Numbered from the stretch's first letter, positions 36,297 to 44,977 are shown. The stretch: DNA of 64,000 nucleotides from Streptomyces seoulensis (GCA_013364255.1 CP054936.1:5660353-5724352); one strand, 5' to 3'. A program made the numbers and translations. Notes: generated by a model not told the origin, from the letters alone.

Positions 36297-36303
36297 CACT
36301 GGG
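36245..36303. repeat. Left attachment repeat (attL), within tRNA-Tyr
   Basis: Begins GACTGTAAATCTGCCGGCTC and runs through the tRNA 3' end to CACACTGGG. The copy at 38842-38900 differs only at repeat positions 12 (T to C) and 48 (C to T). Confidence 0.85.
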
Positions 36304-36306
36304 GAA

Positions 36307-36348
36307 AACCCCCTCCGACCAGCCTTAACGGCAGGTCGGAGGGGGTTT
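36307..36348 (+). terminator. Terminator after tRNA-Tyr
   Basis: AACCCCCTCCGACC pairs with GGTCGGAGGGGGTT, followed by TTCTTCATT. A strong intrinsic terminator. Confidence 0.9.
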
Positions 36349-36469
36349 CTTCATTCCTGAGCACTGTTCGATTCAGCGGAGGATCTGGGCGGGGTGTCTC
36401 CCTTGGTACCGCCTGATTCCCACCTCTGATCAGGACGCGTCCCCCAGGCGCCCCCCGGGGGAGGTGGGA

Positions 36470-36604
36470 TCACTCGGGCTCATTCCACTCGCGCAGCGCC
36501 GCATCGATCCGGCTGTTCGCCCGCTCGCGGGTCTGGTCCGAAACCTTGTCGTACACCTTGTGCAGTACCGCGATGCTGCGGCCGGCGCGTCGCGCGCGGT
36601 CCAT
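36470..36604 (-). pseudogene. C-terminal remnant of a tyrosine site-specific integrase
   Basis: Minus-strand codons from about 36604 to the stop at 36470 encode RARRAGRSIAVLHKVYDK, then a short helix ending IDAALREWNEPE. This matches the C-terminal end of actinobacterial phage/ICE integrases, where the pattern AGxSxxVLxxxYxK holds the catalytic tyrosine (present here as VYDK). The usual histidine of AGHS is Arg here. No Arg-box or core-binding domain can be found upstream in any frame, so about nine tenths of the gene is missing. Its place next to the att-bearing tRNA fits an integrase. Confidence 0.65.
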
Positions 36605-37293
36605 TGCGTCCACTCCTGAGCTGTCGTGGGCTTCCTGCGTCCCGGTATGTCCCACTGCAGCCCCCCCGATCCACCTCTCCCCGAAGACCGGGCAGCTGCT
36701 ACAACCCAGCTCGTTCCTGCCCGGTGGGTGACCAGGTGTCACTGGCCTAGCGCAGTTCCCTGCCGTCGACCTATGGGGCATCTGCGGGGCATGTGGCCGC
36801 ACTCGGTGACGAAGCCCAGATCAAGCGGGGTGTTATGCGCGGTCTATGAAGCTGCTGCGCTACCGCCTGCTCGCGTCCGAGGGTTGGTTGGCAGACCTGC
36901 GCAGTTACTCACGATGCCTCCCGTACGAGGCGCGGTGGCACCGGAGGCATGCTTCGTCGGCCTGCTGGGCGGAGCGCTCGCGGAGTTGGTCTACAGGGGT
37001 GTCACAGGCCCTCACGCGCACGGCGCTTTCGGTTTGCTGTGGATGGCAAGCGCAGAACGTCAGGAACAAGTGGGCGCGGTCATCGGGAGGGCGAGGCCGG
37101 CGGGCACTGGGCCGCCGCAGATGTTCGGAGCGGCATCCGCGAGCGGCTGCGTCTCGGTGTGTACGCGTCCGCGGCTAAAGGGACGTCAATCTGCTGCGGG
37201 TGTCCGCAGGTCGCCGCGAGGTCAAGTATGGCCACCGCAGCAATGAATAATCCAAGTGCGGCGAAGTGGATCCTTCTGGACAGCCAACCGCGG
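36605..37293. other. Non-coding or decayed DNA inside the tRNA-Tyr island
   Basis: About 690 bp in which I see no gene with convincing codon pattern or family match, although several open frames exist on both strands. Composition is less GC-rich and codon periodicity is weaker than in the surrounding chromosome. It probably holds the decayed body of the integrase and other lost element genes. Confidence 0.5.
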
Positions 37294-37323
37294 TTGTGTA
37301 CCTGAGTGGGTGTCGGATAGTGT
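37294..37323 (+). promoter_or_regulatory. Promoter candidate for the DndB-like gene
   Basis: TTGTGT (37294-37299) and TAGTGT (37318-37323) are 18 bases apart. The predicted start lies near 37330 with a leader of about 40 bases carrying a strong ribosome binding site. Confidence 0.5.
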
Positions 37324-37368
37324 CCCGGCTCACTGCGACGCACCCAGCGCCTTACAAGGAGGACGTTC

Positions 37369-38598
37369 GTGTCCAGCACCCTCAAGCCCGTCACTACGGG
37401 TTTTCCTGTCAAGCTCACTGTGGTGCGCAAGACGCTCGCCATCGGCACCCTCGACATCGAGAACCTGCTCCACATGGTCAACGACCCGGTGAAGGTCGAG
37501 CGGGACGCTGCCAAGGACGCCAAGGCGGGCCATGAACCCGATGAGTACGCCAAGTTGCGAGCCATGGTGCAGCGGATGATCGGCACCGCCGCTAGCCCAA
37601 AAGCCAAGAACATCGGCAGCTATGCCGACTACATCGCCGACGGCCTCAAAGGCGACCTCGGTCACGGCTGGTCGGTCCCGCCGATCACCCTCTGGTGCCC
37701 CCGACCGCTGGACATCCAGGAGGACGGCAGCGCCTTCTTCCCGATCCGAGATGGTCTGATCGCCATCGACGGCGAGACCCAGATCACCGCCATGCACCGC
37801 ATCAAGAAGACCCCCGGCGCGTTCCAGCTCGGCGATTTCGACTTCGACAACGCGATGATCGCCTTTGAGGTCTACCACGGCATCAGTCCCTTGGAGGCCC
37901 GACAAATCTTCCACGACCGCAACCTCAAGGGCGCTCCCGTGGACAAGTCCCTGGCCATGTCCATGGACATGCGCGACTTCGGTACCTCTGTGACCCAGAT
38001 GCTCGTCGATTCCACTACCGTCGCTGTCAACGGTCTGGAAACCCCCCTTGCGAAGCTCATCCTCACCGGCAAGCGCCAGGTCAGCCCCAGCGCCCCCGAG
38101 TGGTTCACCCTCTCCGGTCTGCGGACCCTGGTCGTCACGACCATCCTCGGCAAGACGGGTATCCACGCGGCGTCCGGCGACGTGGAGGCCTCGGACATCC
38201 CGGGAGAGCCCGATCCCAAGACGGTGAAGCGAGAGACGGTCGAGCTCTTGGCCGACTTCTTGCGCGAGAACGCCTACCTGTTCGAAGCGAAGACCGCCAT
38301 CACCGCGCCCGCGGTCCTGGCCGGGCTCGGGGCTCTCCTGCACCGGGAAACCTCGTGGACCAAGGAGCCGCTCTCCTTCGAGCAAACGACCGAGGATCTG
38401 CTGAAGGACGTGCAGTGGAATCGTGAGGCCGCCTACTGGGGCGGCATCGCCGCCAAGGTCAACAGCAAGAACGTCGTTTCCTGGGCCGGCGGCGCCCGCG
38501 ACTCGGGACACAAGGTTTACGAAGCCCTCAGCAACCCGATCTCCACTGCTGGGCAGCAGGTTCGCGGCCTGCTGCCCAACCAGGCCGCCACCGCGTAG
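37369..38598 (+). CDS. Orphan DGQHR-domain protein, DndB-like
   Basis: A 409-residue soluble protein. The central motif IAIDGETQITAMHRIKK (about 131-147) is a variant of the DGQHR box of DndB and related proteins. It is followed, as in the family, by IAFEVYHGISPLEARQ and the FHDRNLKGAPVDKSL segment (181-195), which resembles the F..N..Q...V..SL box. DndB is a regulator or accessory of DNA phosphorothioation (dnd) systems. No dndA, C, D or E gene lies in the window, so this copy is an orphan. The GTG at 37369 has AAGGAGG at ideal distance. It is the only intact gene of the tRNA-Tyr island, with its own promoter and terminator. A phage-defence or DNA-modification role is plausible but unproven. 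Confidence 0.75.
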   Translation: MSSTLKPVTTGFPVKLTVVRKTLAIGTLDIENLLHMVNDPVKVERDAAKDAKAGHEPDEYAKLRAMVQRMIGTAASPKAKNIGSYADYIADGLKGDLGHGWSVPPITLWCPRPLDIQEDGSAFFPIRDGLIAIDGETQITAMHRIKKTPGAFQLGDFDFDNAMIAFEVYHGISPLEARQIFHDRNLKGAPVDKSLAMSMDMRDFGTSVTQMLVDSTTVAVNGLETPLAKLILTGKRQVSPSAPEWFTLSGLRTLVVTTILGKTGIHAASGDVEASDIPGEPDPKTVKRETVELLADFLRENAYLFEAKTAITAPAVLAGLGALLHRETSWTKEPLSFEQTTEDLLKDVQWNREAAYWGGIAAKVNSKNVVSWAGGARDSGHKVYEALSNPISTAGQQVRGLLPNQAATA

Positions 38599-38617
38599 CC
38601 ATCGCCACGGCACAGAG

Positions 38618-38652
38618 GGTCCCCCTCCTCGCTTGCACCGGGGAGGGGGACC
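38618..38652 (+). terminator. Terminator of the DndB-like gene
   Basis: GGTCCCCCTCC pairs perfectly with GGAGGGGGACC around a 13-base loop, 20 bp after the stop. Confidence 0.85.
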
Positions 38653-38841
38653 GCCCATCTTCCTAGATGTTGGTGTCGACGCGGATACCGCGGTTGCTGT
38701 AACGGGGATAAGCGCCCTCGCGGGCACCGGGCAGGAAGCCAGACGGCTCAGCCGTGGCCAGTCCGTCTTCTGCGGGGTGGGTGTGGGGCGGGGGTGTTCC
38801 TACCGGGGCATAGGCGCTGGTCAGGGGTTGCTGCTCGCGCG

Positions 38842-38900
38842 GACTGTAAATCCGCCGGCTCAGCCTTCCCAGGTTCGAATCCTGGCGCTGCCACACTGGG
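38842..38900. repeat. Right attachment repeat (attR), a 3'-half copy of tRNA-Tyr
   Basis: Matches 36245-36303 at 57/59 positions. There is no 5' half, so it is not a working tRNA. The bases just left of it make an anticodon stem GCGGA/TCCGC, one base pair different from the intact tRNA on both strands of the stem. Confidence 0.85.
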
Positions 38901-38904
38901 AAAA

Positions 38905-38943
38905 TCCCCTCCTCCTGCGAACACGCAGCGGGAGGGGGTTTGT
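38905..38943 (+). terminator. tRNA-type terminator to the right of attR
   Basis: CCCCTCC and CTGCG pair with CGCAG and GGAGGGG, ending in GGGTTTGTTCGTT. It is a second version of the terminator found after the intact tRNA-Tyr, as expected if the original tRNA end was displaced by integration. Confidence 0.8.
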
Positions 38944-39024
38944 TCGTTGTCGGTAGACGTGGTGGGACTCACTCCGGCCGGGCGAGTGTCGACGCCGTAG
39001 CGGTTGTCGGCGGGTCGGCCGGCC

Positions 39025-39054
39025 TTGTGTCGTCGGCCGTGTCCTCCGTAGGTT
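39025..39054 (+). promoter_or_regulatory. Promoter for a leaderless transcript of the 39061 gene
   Basis: TTGTGT (39025-39030) and TAGGTT (39049-39054) are 18 bases apart, and the -10 ends six bases before the ATG at 39061. No ribosome binding site is present. Confidence 0.5.
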
Positions 39055-39060
39055 CGCCCC

Positions 39061-39573
39061 ATGGGACTCTTCGACAAGCTGACCGGCACTCAGCGCCCGC
39101 CAGAGGGGGTGTCGCCCGTTGCGCGGGAGGCGTTGCGCGAGGCGCTGCTCGGGCTCAGCCGGCCCGAGGTTCCCTACGTCGTTCGCTACGGCGGCGGTGA
39201 GCAGTGCGATCTGCTGGCGGAGTGGCGGTTGCGAGAGCCGGCCTGGCGGCACGTCTTCGTCCAGTCCCAGATCAGTCACGCCGTGCGGATCCGGATGCGG
39301 CTGGATCCCCGGGAGAACGAGGTCCGCGCCCTTGAGGAGCAGTGGGAGCTGAGCCGGACCGACAGCCCGACGGGGCTCCAGGTCACCTCGGAGTACACGC
39401 GCGGGCCGAGCCGGACCGTCAGCCGCCGGTGGACCATCGGGCGCGGGACCGACGGGCACATCGAGGCGACGGAGACCTTCCGTTTCGACAGCGCCCAGCT
39501 GCGCGAGCCGCTGCGCGACACCGTCCTCCGTTCCGGCTGGACCTGGCGCGGCGTGGTCTTCGGCAAGCTGTGA
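39061..39573 (+). CDS. Conserved hypothetical protein
   Basis: A 170-residue soluble protein I do not recognise. It opens GLFDKLTGTQRPPEGVSP and contains VPYVVRYGGGEQCDLLAEWR and SHAVRIRMRLDPRENEVRAL. It ends SGWTWRGVVFGKL. The alternating strands and many Arg/Glu residues suggest a beta-rich fold, perhaps a lipocalin- or SRPBCC-like cup, but this is a guess. It has no signal peptide or membrane segment. Codon use is like the host. Confidence 0.75.
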   Translation: MGLFDKLTGTQRPPEGVSPVAREALREALLGLSRPEVPYVVRYGGGEQCDLLAEWRLREPAWRHVFVQSQISHAVRIRMRLDPRENEVRALEEQWELSRTDSPTGLQVTSEYTRGPSRTVSRRWTIGRGTDGHIEATETFRFDSAQLREPLRDTVLRSGWTWRGVVFGKL

Positions 39574-39667
39574 GGGCGTCGGCCACGAGCGGCGCGGGCG
39601 TCGGCCACGGGCGGCGCCTCCGGGGGAGCCGAGCCTGAGTGTCAGTGCCCCGGTGCACACTGGGCCC

Positions 39668-39880
39668 ATGTCCTCGCGTCGCAGAGTCTGTCCCGTGTGC
39701 CGTCGTGAGATCGCCGTCGTCGCCGGCCGGTACGCGCGGCACGATCCGCCCGGCGCACGCGAGAGCGGTGAGCTGACGTCCTGTCCCGGCTCCCGCAGCA
39801 CCGCCCAACTCGGGGCCGCGCAGCCGTCGCTGGACGGGTACGTCGTCCCCGAGTTCCCCGGGCAGCTCACGCTGTTCTAG
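39668..39880 (+). CDS. Small zinc-ribbon-like protein ending in a beta-clamp-type motif
   Basis: A 70-residue protein. CPVC (C8, C11), H25 and C39 could form a zinc site. The chain ends exactly with QLTLF (66-70), which matches the QL(S/D)LF-type pentapeptide by which polymerases and repair proteins bind the DNA sliding clamp. The rest is low complexity. I chose the ATG at 39668 because it begins the Cys-bearing segment; a GTG five codons earlier is possible. A CACACT six bases upstream would allow a leaderless mRNA. The function is unknown. Confidence 0.6.
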   Translation: MSSRRRVCPVCRREIAVVAGRYARHDPPGARESGELTSCPGSRSTAQLGAAQPSLDGYVVPEFPGQLTLF

Positions 39881-39979
39881 CCGGCCCGCGCCTCTGGCCG
39901 GACTCGCGGTTCGGGCCGACTCGCCGTTCCGGCCGGCCCGCCGTTCCGGCCGGCCCGCCGCCCGGGCCGGTCCCCAAGT

Positions 39980-40636
39980 TCAGTTGCCCGCCACCGACTT
40001 CACCGCCACCGACACCGGCGTCGAGCCCGCCACGAGTTCCAGGGTCAGCCCGGCCGTCGCCGGCGTGTCCACCAACTCGGCGAGGACCGTGGCCACGTCG
40101 TCGCGGGTCACCGAACCCCGGCCCGTGCTCGCCTCCAGCCGCACCTGGCCCGTGCCGGGCTCGTCCGTCAGCGAACCGGGGCGCAGGATCGTCCAGTCCA
40201 GCGCCTCCTGGGCGCGTACGTGGTCGTCCGCCTCGCCCTTGGCCCGCAGGTACACGTCGAACACCTCGTCGCCCGCGTGACCCGCGTCGGCGCCCATCGC
40301 CGACACCACCACATGGCGCCGCACCCCCGCCCGGACGGCCGCGTCGGCGAACAGCACCGCCGCGCCCTTGTCCACCGTGTCCTTGCGGCCCGCGCCGCTG
40401 CCCGGTCCGGCGCCCGCCGCGAACACCGCCGCGTCCGCGCCCCGCAGCCGTTCCGCGACCTCCTCGACCGAGGCCGACTCCAGGTCCAGCACGATCGGTT
40501 CGGCGCCGGCCGCGCGGAGATCGTCGGACTGTTCGGCGCGGCGGACGATCCCCGCCGCCTCGTCCCCGCGCGCGGCGAGCAACCGCTCCAGCCGCAGCGC
40601 GATCTGACCATGACCCCCAGCGATGACAATGCGCAT
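39980..40636 (-). CDS. NAD(P)-binding (NmrA/SDR-like) protein
   Basis: A 218-residue Rossmann protein of the atypical SDR type. RIVIAGGHGQIALRLERLLA is the dinucleotide-binding start, AAVFAAGAGPGSG follows strand 4, and VVVSAMGAD plus DWTILRPGSLTDEPG are family segments seen in NAD(P)H-binding YwnB/YhfK-like proteins. The usual Tyr-x3-Lys is seen as YLRAKGEAD. The ATG at 40636 begins strand 1 directly. Substrate unknown. Confidence 0.85.
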   Translation of the reverse strand: MRIVIAGGHGQIALRLERLLAARGDEAAGIVRRAEQSDDLRAAGAEPIVLDLESASVEEVAERLRGADAAVFAAGAGPGSGAGRKDTVDKGAAVLFADAAVRAGVRRHVVVSAMGADAGHAGDEVFDVYLRAKGEADDHVRAQEALDWTILRPGSLTDEPGTGQVRLEASTGRGSVTRDDVATVLAELVDTPATAGLTLELVAGSTPVSVAVKSVAGN

Positions 40637-40806
40637 GTTTCCGACCGTACGCCCGGACAGCCCCATCCGCCGCACAACCCCGGCCACACCCTAGGCACAC
40701 GCCCCACCGCGCTCCTACGCGCTGGGGCGCGCACACCACCTCACGCCGCACCCCCGCGCACGCCGCACCCCACGCACGCCGTACACCTCGCGCTGCCCCC
40801 GCCCCC

Positions 40807-42087
<1,281 letters not shown>

Positions 42088-42309
42088 CGCACTCCAGCTA
42101 CGGGGGACGACAGCTACGGGGGACGGCGAGGGACTACTACGGGAACGGCACGGGACGGCGGCCAGGAGAGGCCGGCGCAAGATCACGCAGAGTGAGTCGA
42201 GCCTAGGGTCGCCGCCCGCGCGGACGGGGGAGGAGCGCAATAGTCGTACCGGTGTGGCACGAGGTCAGCGGGGTGCGGAGACGTCGGCGGCGGGGGCGCG
42301 GGAACGGAT

Positions 42310-42339
42310 TTGGGCGAACGGCCGGGGACCGTGTAATGT
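42310..42339 (+). promoter_or_regulatory. Promoter for tRNA-Thr / tRNA-Met / rpmG
   Basis: TTGGGC (42310-42315) and TAATGT (42334-42339) are 18 bases apart, putting the start about 5 bases before the tRNA. Confidence 0.5.
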
Positions 42340-42350
42340 CTTCATCGCTC

Positions 42351-42423
42351 GCCCCAATAGCTCAGTCGGCAGAGCGTCTCCATGGTAAGGAGAAGGTCTA
42401 CGGTTCGATTCCGTATTGGGGCT
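42351..42423 (+). tRNA. tRNA-Thr (GGT)
   Basis: 73 nt. The acceptor GCCCCAA pairs with TTGGGGC and the discriminator is T. The anticodon arm CTCC-ATGGTAA-GGAG gives GGT. D and T arms are normal and CCA is not encoded. Confidence 0.97.
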
Positions 42424-42469
42424 CTGGTGTGAGAGGTTCCCGTCGCAAGGCGGGAACTGATCTCATCAA

Positions 42470-42542
42470 AGCGGTGTAGCTCAGTCGGTAGAGCAAGCGG
42501 CTCATAATCGCTGTGTCACCGGTTCAAGTCCGGTCACCGCTA
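42470..42542 (+). tRNA. tRNA-Met (CAT)
   Basis: 73 nt. The acceptor AGCGGTG pairs with CACCGCT and the discriminator is A. The anticodon arm AGCGG-CTCATAA-TCGCT gives CAT. The first base pair A-T and the D arm fit elongator tRNA-Met rather than initiator. Confidence 0.95.
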
Positions 42543-42631
42543 CTGACAGTAGCCGATTGCGGGGTCGGTCCTTCGATCGGCTACTCTTTCCTGCGTTAAA
42601 CAGTCCATCCGTTCGTCTTAGGAGCACTCAC

Positions 42632-42796
42632 GTGGCTGCCACCGACGTCCGCCCGAAGATCACGCTGGCCTGCGTGGAGTGCAAGGAGCGGAACTACATC
42701 ACCAAGAAGAACCGGCGTAACAACCCGGATCGTCTGGAGATGAAGAAGCACTGCCCGCGTTGCAATGCGCACACCGCGCACCGCGAAACGCGATAA
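42632..42796 (+). CDS. rpmG: 50S ribosomal protein L33
   Basis: 54 residues. It keeps both CXXC pairs (C14-C17 in CVEC and C41-C44 in CPRC), so it is the zinc-binding (C+) form of L33. The GTG at 42632 has GGAG upstream. Its place just after tRNA-Thr and tRNA-Met, and before the dehydratase pair, murB and secE-nusG, follows the conserved actinobacterial order. Confidence 0.97.
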   Translation: MAATDVRPKITLACVECKERNYITKKNRRNNPDRLEMKKHCPRCNAHTAHRETR

Positions 42797-42808
42797 AACA
42801 GGCTCATC

Positions 42809-42844
42809 CATGAGGCCGTCCCCACACCAGGGGGCGGCCTCATG
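42809..42844 (+). terminator. Hairpin between rpmG and the dehydratase genes
   Basis: CATGAGGCCG pairs perfectly with CGGCCTCATG and is extended inside by CCCC/GGGG. It is followed by GTGTTTC. It may end the tRNA-rpmG transcript or attenuate read-through. Confidence 0.7.
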
Positions 42845-42880
42845 GTGTTTCACACAGCTGACACCAGGAGGTGCCGGGCC

Positions 42881-43333
42881 ATGGCGCTCGACCAGTCCTT
42901 CGTGGGGCGGTCCTACCCGCCCACCGACCCCTACGAGGTGGGCCGGGAGAAGATCCGGGAGTTCGCGGAGTCGGTGGGGGACGCCAATCCGGCGTACACG
43001 GACCCGGAGGCCGCCAAGGCGCTGGGCCACCCGGATGTGATCGCCCCGCCGACCTTCGTCTTCGCGATCACCTTCAAGGCCGCGGGCCAGGTCATCCACG
43101 ACCCGCAGCTCGGCCTCGACTACAGCCGTGTGGTGCACGGCGACCAGAAGTTCGCCTACGCCCGCCCCGTGCGCGCCGGTGACCGGCTGACCGTCACCAC
43201 CACCATCGAGGCGATCAAGTCCATGGCCGGGAACGACATCCTGGACGTCCGCGGCGAGGTGCGCGACGAGTCCGGCGAGCACGTCGTGACCGCCTGGATC
43301 AAGCTGGTGGCCCGCGCGGCCGAGGGGGCGTGA
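42881..43333 (+). CDS. FAS1-type (MaoC-like) dehydratase, HadA/HadC-like
   Basis: A 150-residue hot-dog fold protein. VGRSYPPTDPYEVGREKIRE and ESVGDANPAYTD match the N-terminal MaoC-like dehydratases of mycobacterial HadA/HadC type, and HGDQKFAYARPVRAGDRLT is the second family block. This half normally lacks the catalytic His/Asp and pairs with a catalytic partner, here the next gene. The ATG at 42881 has AGGAGGT upstream. Likely part of fatty-acid or related (3R)-hydroxyacyl dehydration. Confidence 0.9.
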   Translation: MALDQSFVGRSYPPTDPYEVGREKIREFAESVGDANPAYTDPEAAKALGHPDVIAPPTFVFAITFKAAGQVIHDPQLGLDYSRVVHGDQKFAYARPVRAGDRLTVTTTIEAIKSMAGNDILDVRGEVRDESGEHVVTAWIKLVARAAEGA

Positions 43334-43340
43334 GGAAGCG

Positions 43341-43769
43341 ATGACGGCGAAGATCGCCTACGACGACGTCGAGGTCGGCACCGAACTGCCGGCCCAGTCC
43401 TTCCCCGTGACCCGCGCCGCCCTCGTCCAGTACGCGGGCGCCTCCGGGGACTTCAACCCGATCCACTGGAACGAGCGGTTCGCCAAGGAGGTCGGGCTGC
43501 CGGACGTGATCGCGCACGGCATGTTCACCATGGCCGAGGCGATCCGCGTCGTCACCGACTGGACCGGCGACCCGGGCTCCGTCGTCGAGTACGGCGTCCG
43601 CTTCACCAAGCCGGTCGTCGTCCCCGACGACGACAAGGGCGCCCTGATCGAGGTCGCCGGCAAGGTCGGGGCCAAGCTCGACGACAACACGGTGCGGATC
43701 GACCTGACCGTCACCAGCGCCGGCCAGAAGGTCCTCGGCATGTCCCGGGCGGTCGTCCGCCTGGCCTGA
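43341..43769 (+). CDS. MaoC-type (3R)-hydroxyacyl dehydratase, HadB-like
   Basis: A 142-residue catalytic hot-dog protein. The hydratase motif YAGASGDFNPIHWNERFAKE contains the catalytic Asp and His, and PDVIAHGMFTMAEAIRVV follows. It begins 8 bases after its partner gene, so the two form an operon and probably a heterodimer. The order rpmG, hadA-like, hadB-like parallels the mycobacterial rpmG2-hadA-hadB region. Confidence 0.92.
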   Translation: MTAKIAYDDVEVGTELPAQSFPVTRAALVQYAGASGDFNPIHWNERFAKEVGLPDVIAHGMFTMAEAIRVVTDWTGDPGSVVEYGVRFTKPVVVPDDDKGALIEVAGKVGAKLDDNTVRIDLTVTSAGQKVLGMSRAVVRLA

Positions 43770-43909
43770 CGGCCCCTGGAGCGCCTGGAGCGCCCTGACG
43801 CCCACCTGCGGCACGCCGCCCCCGGCCCACCCGGCCCGCGGGCGGCGCGCCGCCGGACGACGGGCTCCCAGCGACCGGCCCGCGCACGGGGCGGCCGCCC
43901 GTGATCTCG

Positions 43910-43915
43910 TAGTCT
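43910..43915 (+). promoter_or_regulatory. -10 box for a leaderless murB transcript
   Basis: TAGTCT ends six bases before the murB GTG. No ribosome binding site is present. Confidence 0.45.
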
Positions 43916-43921
43916 GGGCCC

Positions 43922-44977
43922 GTGCAGGTACTCCACGACGCGCCCCTCGCCCCGCTGACCACCTTCCGGCTGGGAGGCCCCGCGACCCGGCTGATCACCG
44001 CGACCACCGACGCCGAGGTGATCGACGCCGTGCGCGAGGCCGACGCCGCCGGCACCCCGCTGCTCGTCATCGGCGGCGGCTCCAACCTGGTCATCGGCGA
44101 CAAGGGCTTCGACGGCACCGCCCTGCGCATCGCCACCCGCGGCTTCGCGCTCAGCGGCACGACGCTGGAGCTGGCCGCGGGCGAGGTGTGGAGCGACGCC
44201 GTCGCCCGCACCGTCGAGGCCGGACTCGCCGGCGTCGAATGCCTCTCCGGCATCCCCGGCTCCGCCGGCGCCACCCCGATCCAGAACGTCGGGGCGTACG
44301 GCCAGGAGGTCTCCGCCACGATCACCGAGGTCGTCGCCTACGACCGCACGGCCGGCGAGACGGTGACCCTGACCAACGCCGAGTGCGCGTTCTCCTACCG
44401 GCACAGCCGCTTCAAGGACCAGCCCGAGCGGTACGTCGTCCTGCGCGTCCGCTTCCGGCTGGAGGACGCCGGCGGCCTGTCCGCCCCCGTCAAGTACGCC
44501 GAGACGGCCCGCGTGCTGGGCGTCGAGGCGGGCGACCGGGTCGCCCTCACCACCGCCCGCGACACGGTGCTCAAGCTGCGCGCCGGCAAAGGCATGGTGC
44601 TCGACCCCGAGGACCACGACACCTGGTCGGCCGGGTCCTTCTTCACCAACCCGATCCTCACCGACACCGCCTTCGCCGCCTTCCGCGCCCAGGTGCGCGA
44701 ACGGCTGGGCGAGGGCGTCGAGCCGCCCGCCTACCCGGCCGGCCAGGGCCGTACCAAGACCTCGGCGGCCTGGCTGATCGACAAGGCCGGCTTCACCAAG
44801 GGCTACGGCAGCGGACCGGCCCGCATCTCCACCAAGCACACGCTCGCCCTCACCAACCGCGGCGGCGCCACCACCGAGGACCTGCTCGCCCTGGCCCGCG
44901 AGGTCGTGGCCGGCGTCCGGGACGCCTTCGGGGTCACCCTGGTCAACGAGCCGGTGACGGTCGGCGTCAGCGTCTGA
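43922..44977 (+). CDS. murB: UDP-N-acetylenolpyruvoylglucosamine reductase
   Basis: 351 residues. An FAD enzyme that reduces UDP-GlcNAc-enolpyruvate to UDP-MurNAc with NADPH in peptidoglycan synthesis. The FAD motif VIGGGSNLVIGDKGFDG, the pyrophosphate-binding LSGIPGSAGATPIQNVGAYG, AGSFFTNPI with the catalytic serine, and TSAAWLIDKAGFTKGYGSG are all present. The GTG at 43922 starts directly at the conserved LAPLTTFRLGGPA region. Confidence 0.97.
   Translation: MQVLHDAPLAPLTTFRLGGPATRLITATTDAEVIDAVREADAAGTPLLVIGGGSNLVIGDKGFDGTALRIATRGFALSGTTLELAAGEVWSDAVARTVEAGLAGVECLSGIPGSAGATPIQNVGAYGQEVSATITEVVAYDRTAGETVTLTNAECAFSYRHSRFKDQPERYVVLRVRFRLEDAGGLSAPVKYAETARVLGVEAGDRVALTTARDTVLKLRAGKGMVLDPEDHDTWSAGSFFTNPILTDTAFAAFRAQVRERLGEGVEPPAYPAGQGRTKTSAAWLIDKAGFTKGYGSGPARISTKHTLALTNRGGATTEDLLALAREVVAGVRDAFGVTLVNEPVTVGVSV

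Larger units (their letters stand above)
36245..38900. mobile_element. Small integrated island (2.6 kb) at tRNA-Tyr with DndB-like gene and integrase remnant
   Basis: Bounded by 59-bp direct repeats that match the 3' half of tRNA-Tyr at 57 of 59 positions (36245-36303 and 38842-38900). Just inside the left end lies the C-terminal remnant of a tyrosine integrase, in the position and orientation usual for actinobacterial integrative elements. The only intact gene is the DndB-like protein. The element looks like a decayed or minimal integrative element that can no longer excise itself. Confidence 0.8.
38599..39060. other. Right end of the island and flanking DNA
   Basis: Holds the DndB-like terminator, a minus-strand stretch (38663-38776) that could be the last codons of a lost gene (ending YPRYSNRGIRVDTNI before a TAG), the right attachment repeat, a second tRNA-type terminator and the promoter of the next gene. 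I see no complete gene. Confidence 0.5.

Noticed and set aside
36626-37246. Open frames in the island left of the DndB-like gene as real proteins
   Set aside because: Codon pattern is poor, several frames overlap on both strands and no motif is seen.
38842-38900. A second working tRNA-Tyr
   Set aside because: Only the 3' half is present; there is no matching 5' acceptor or D arm upstream.
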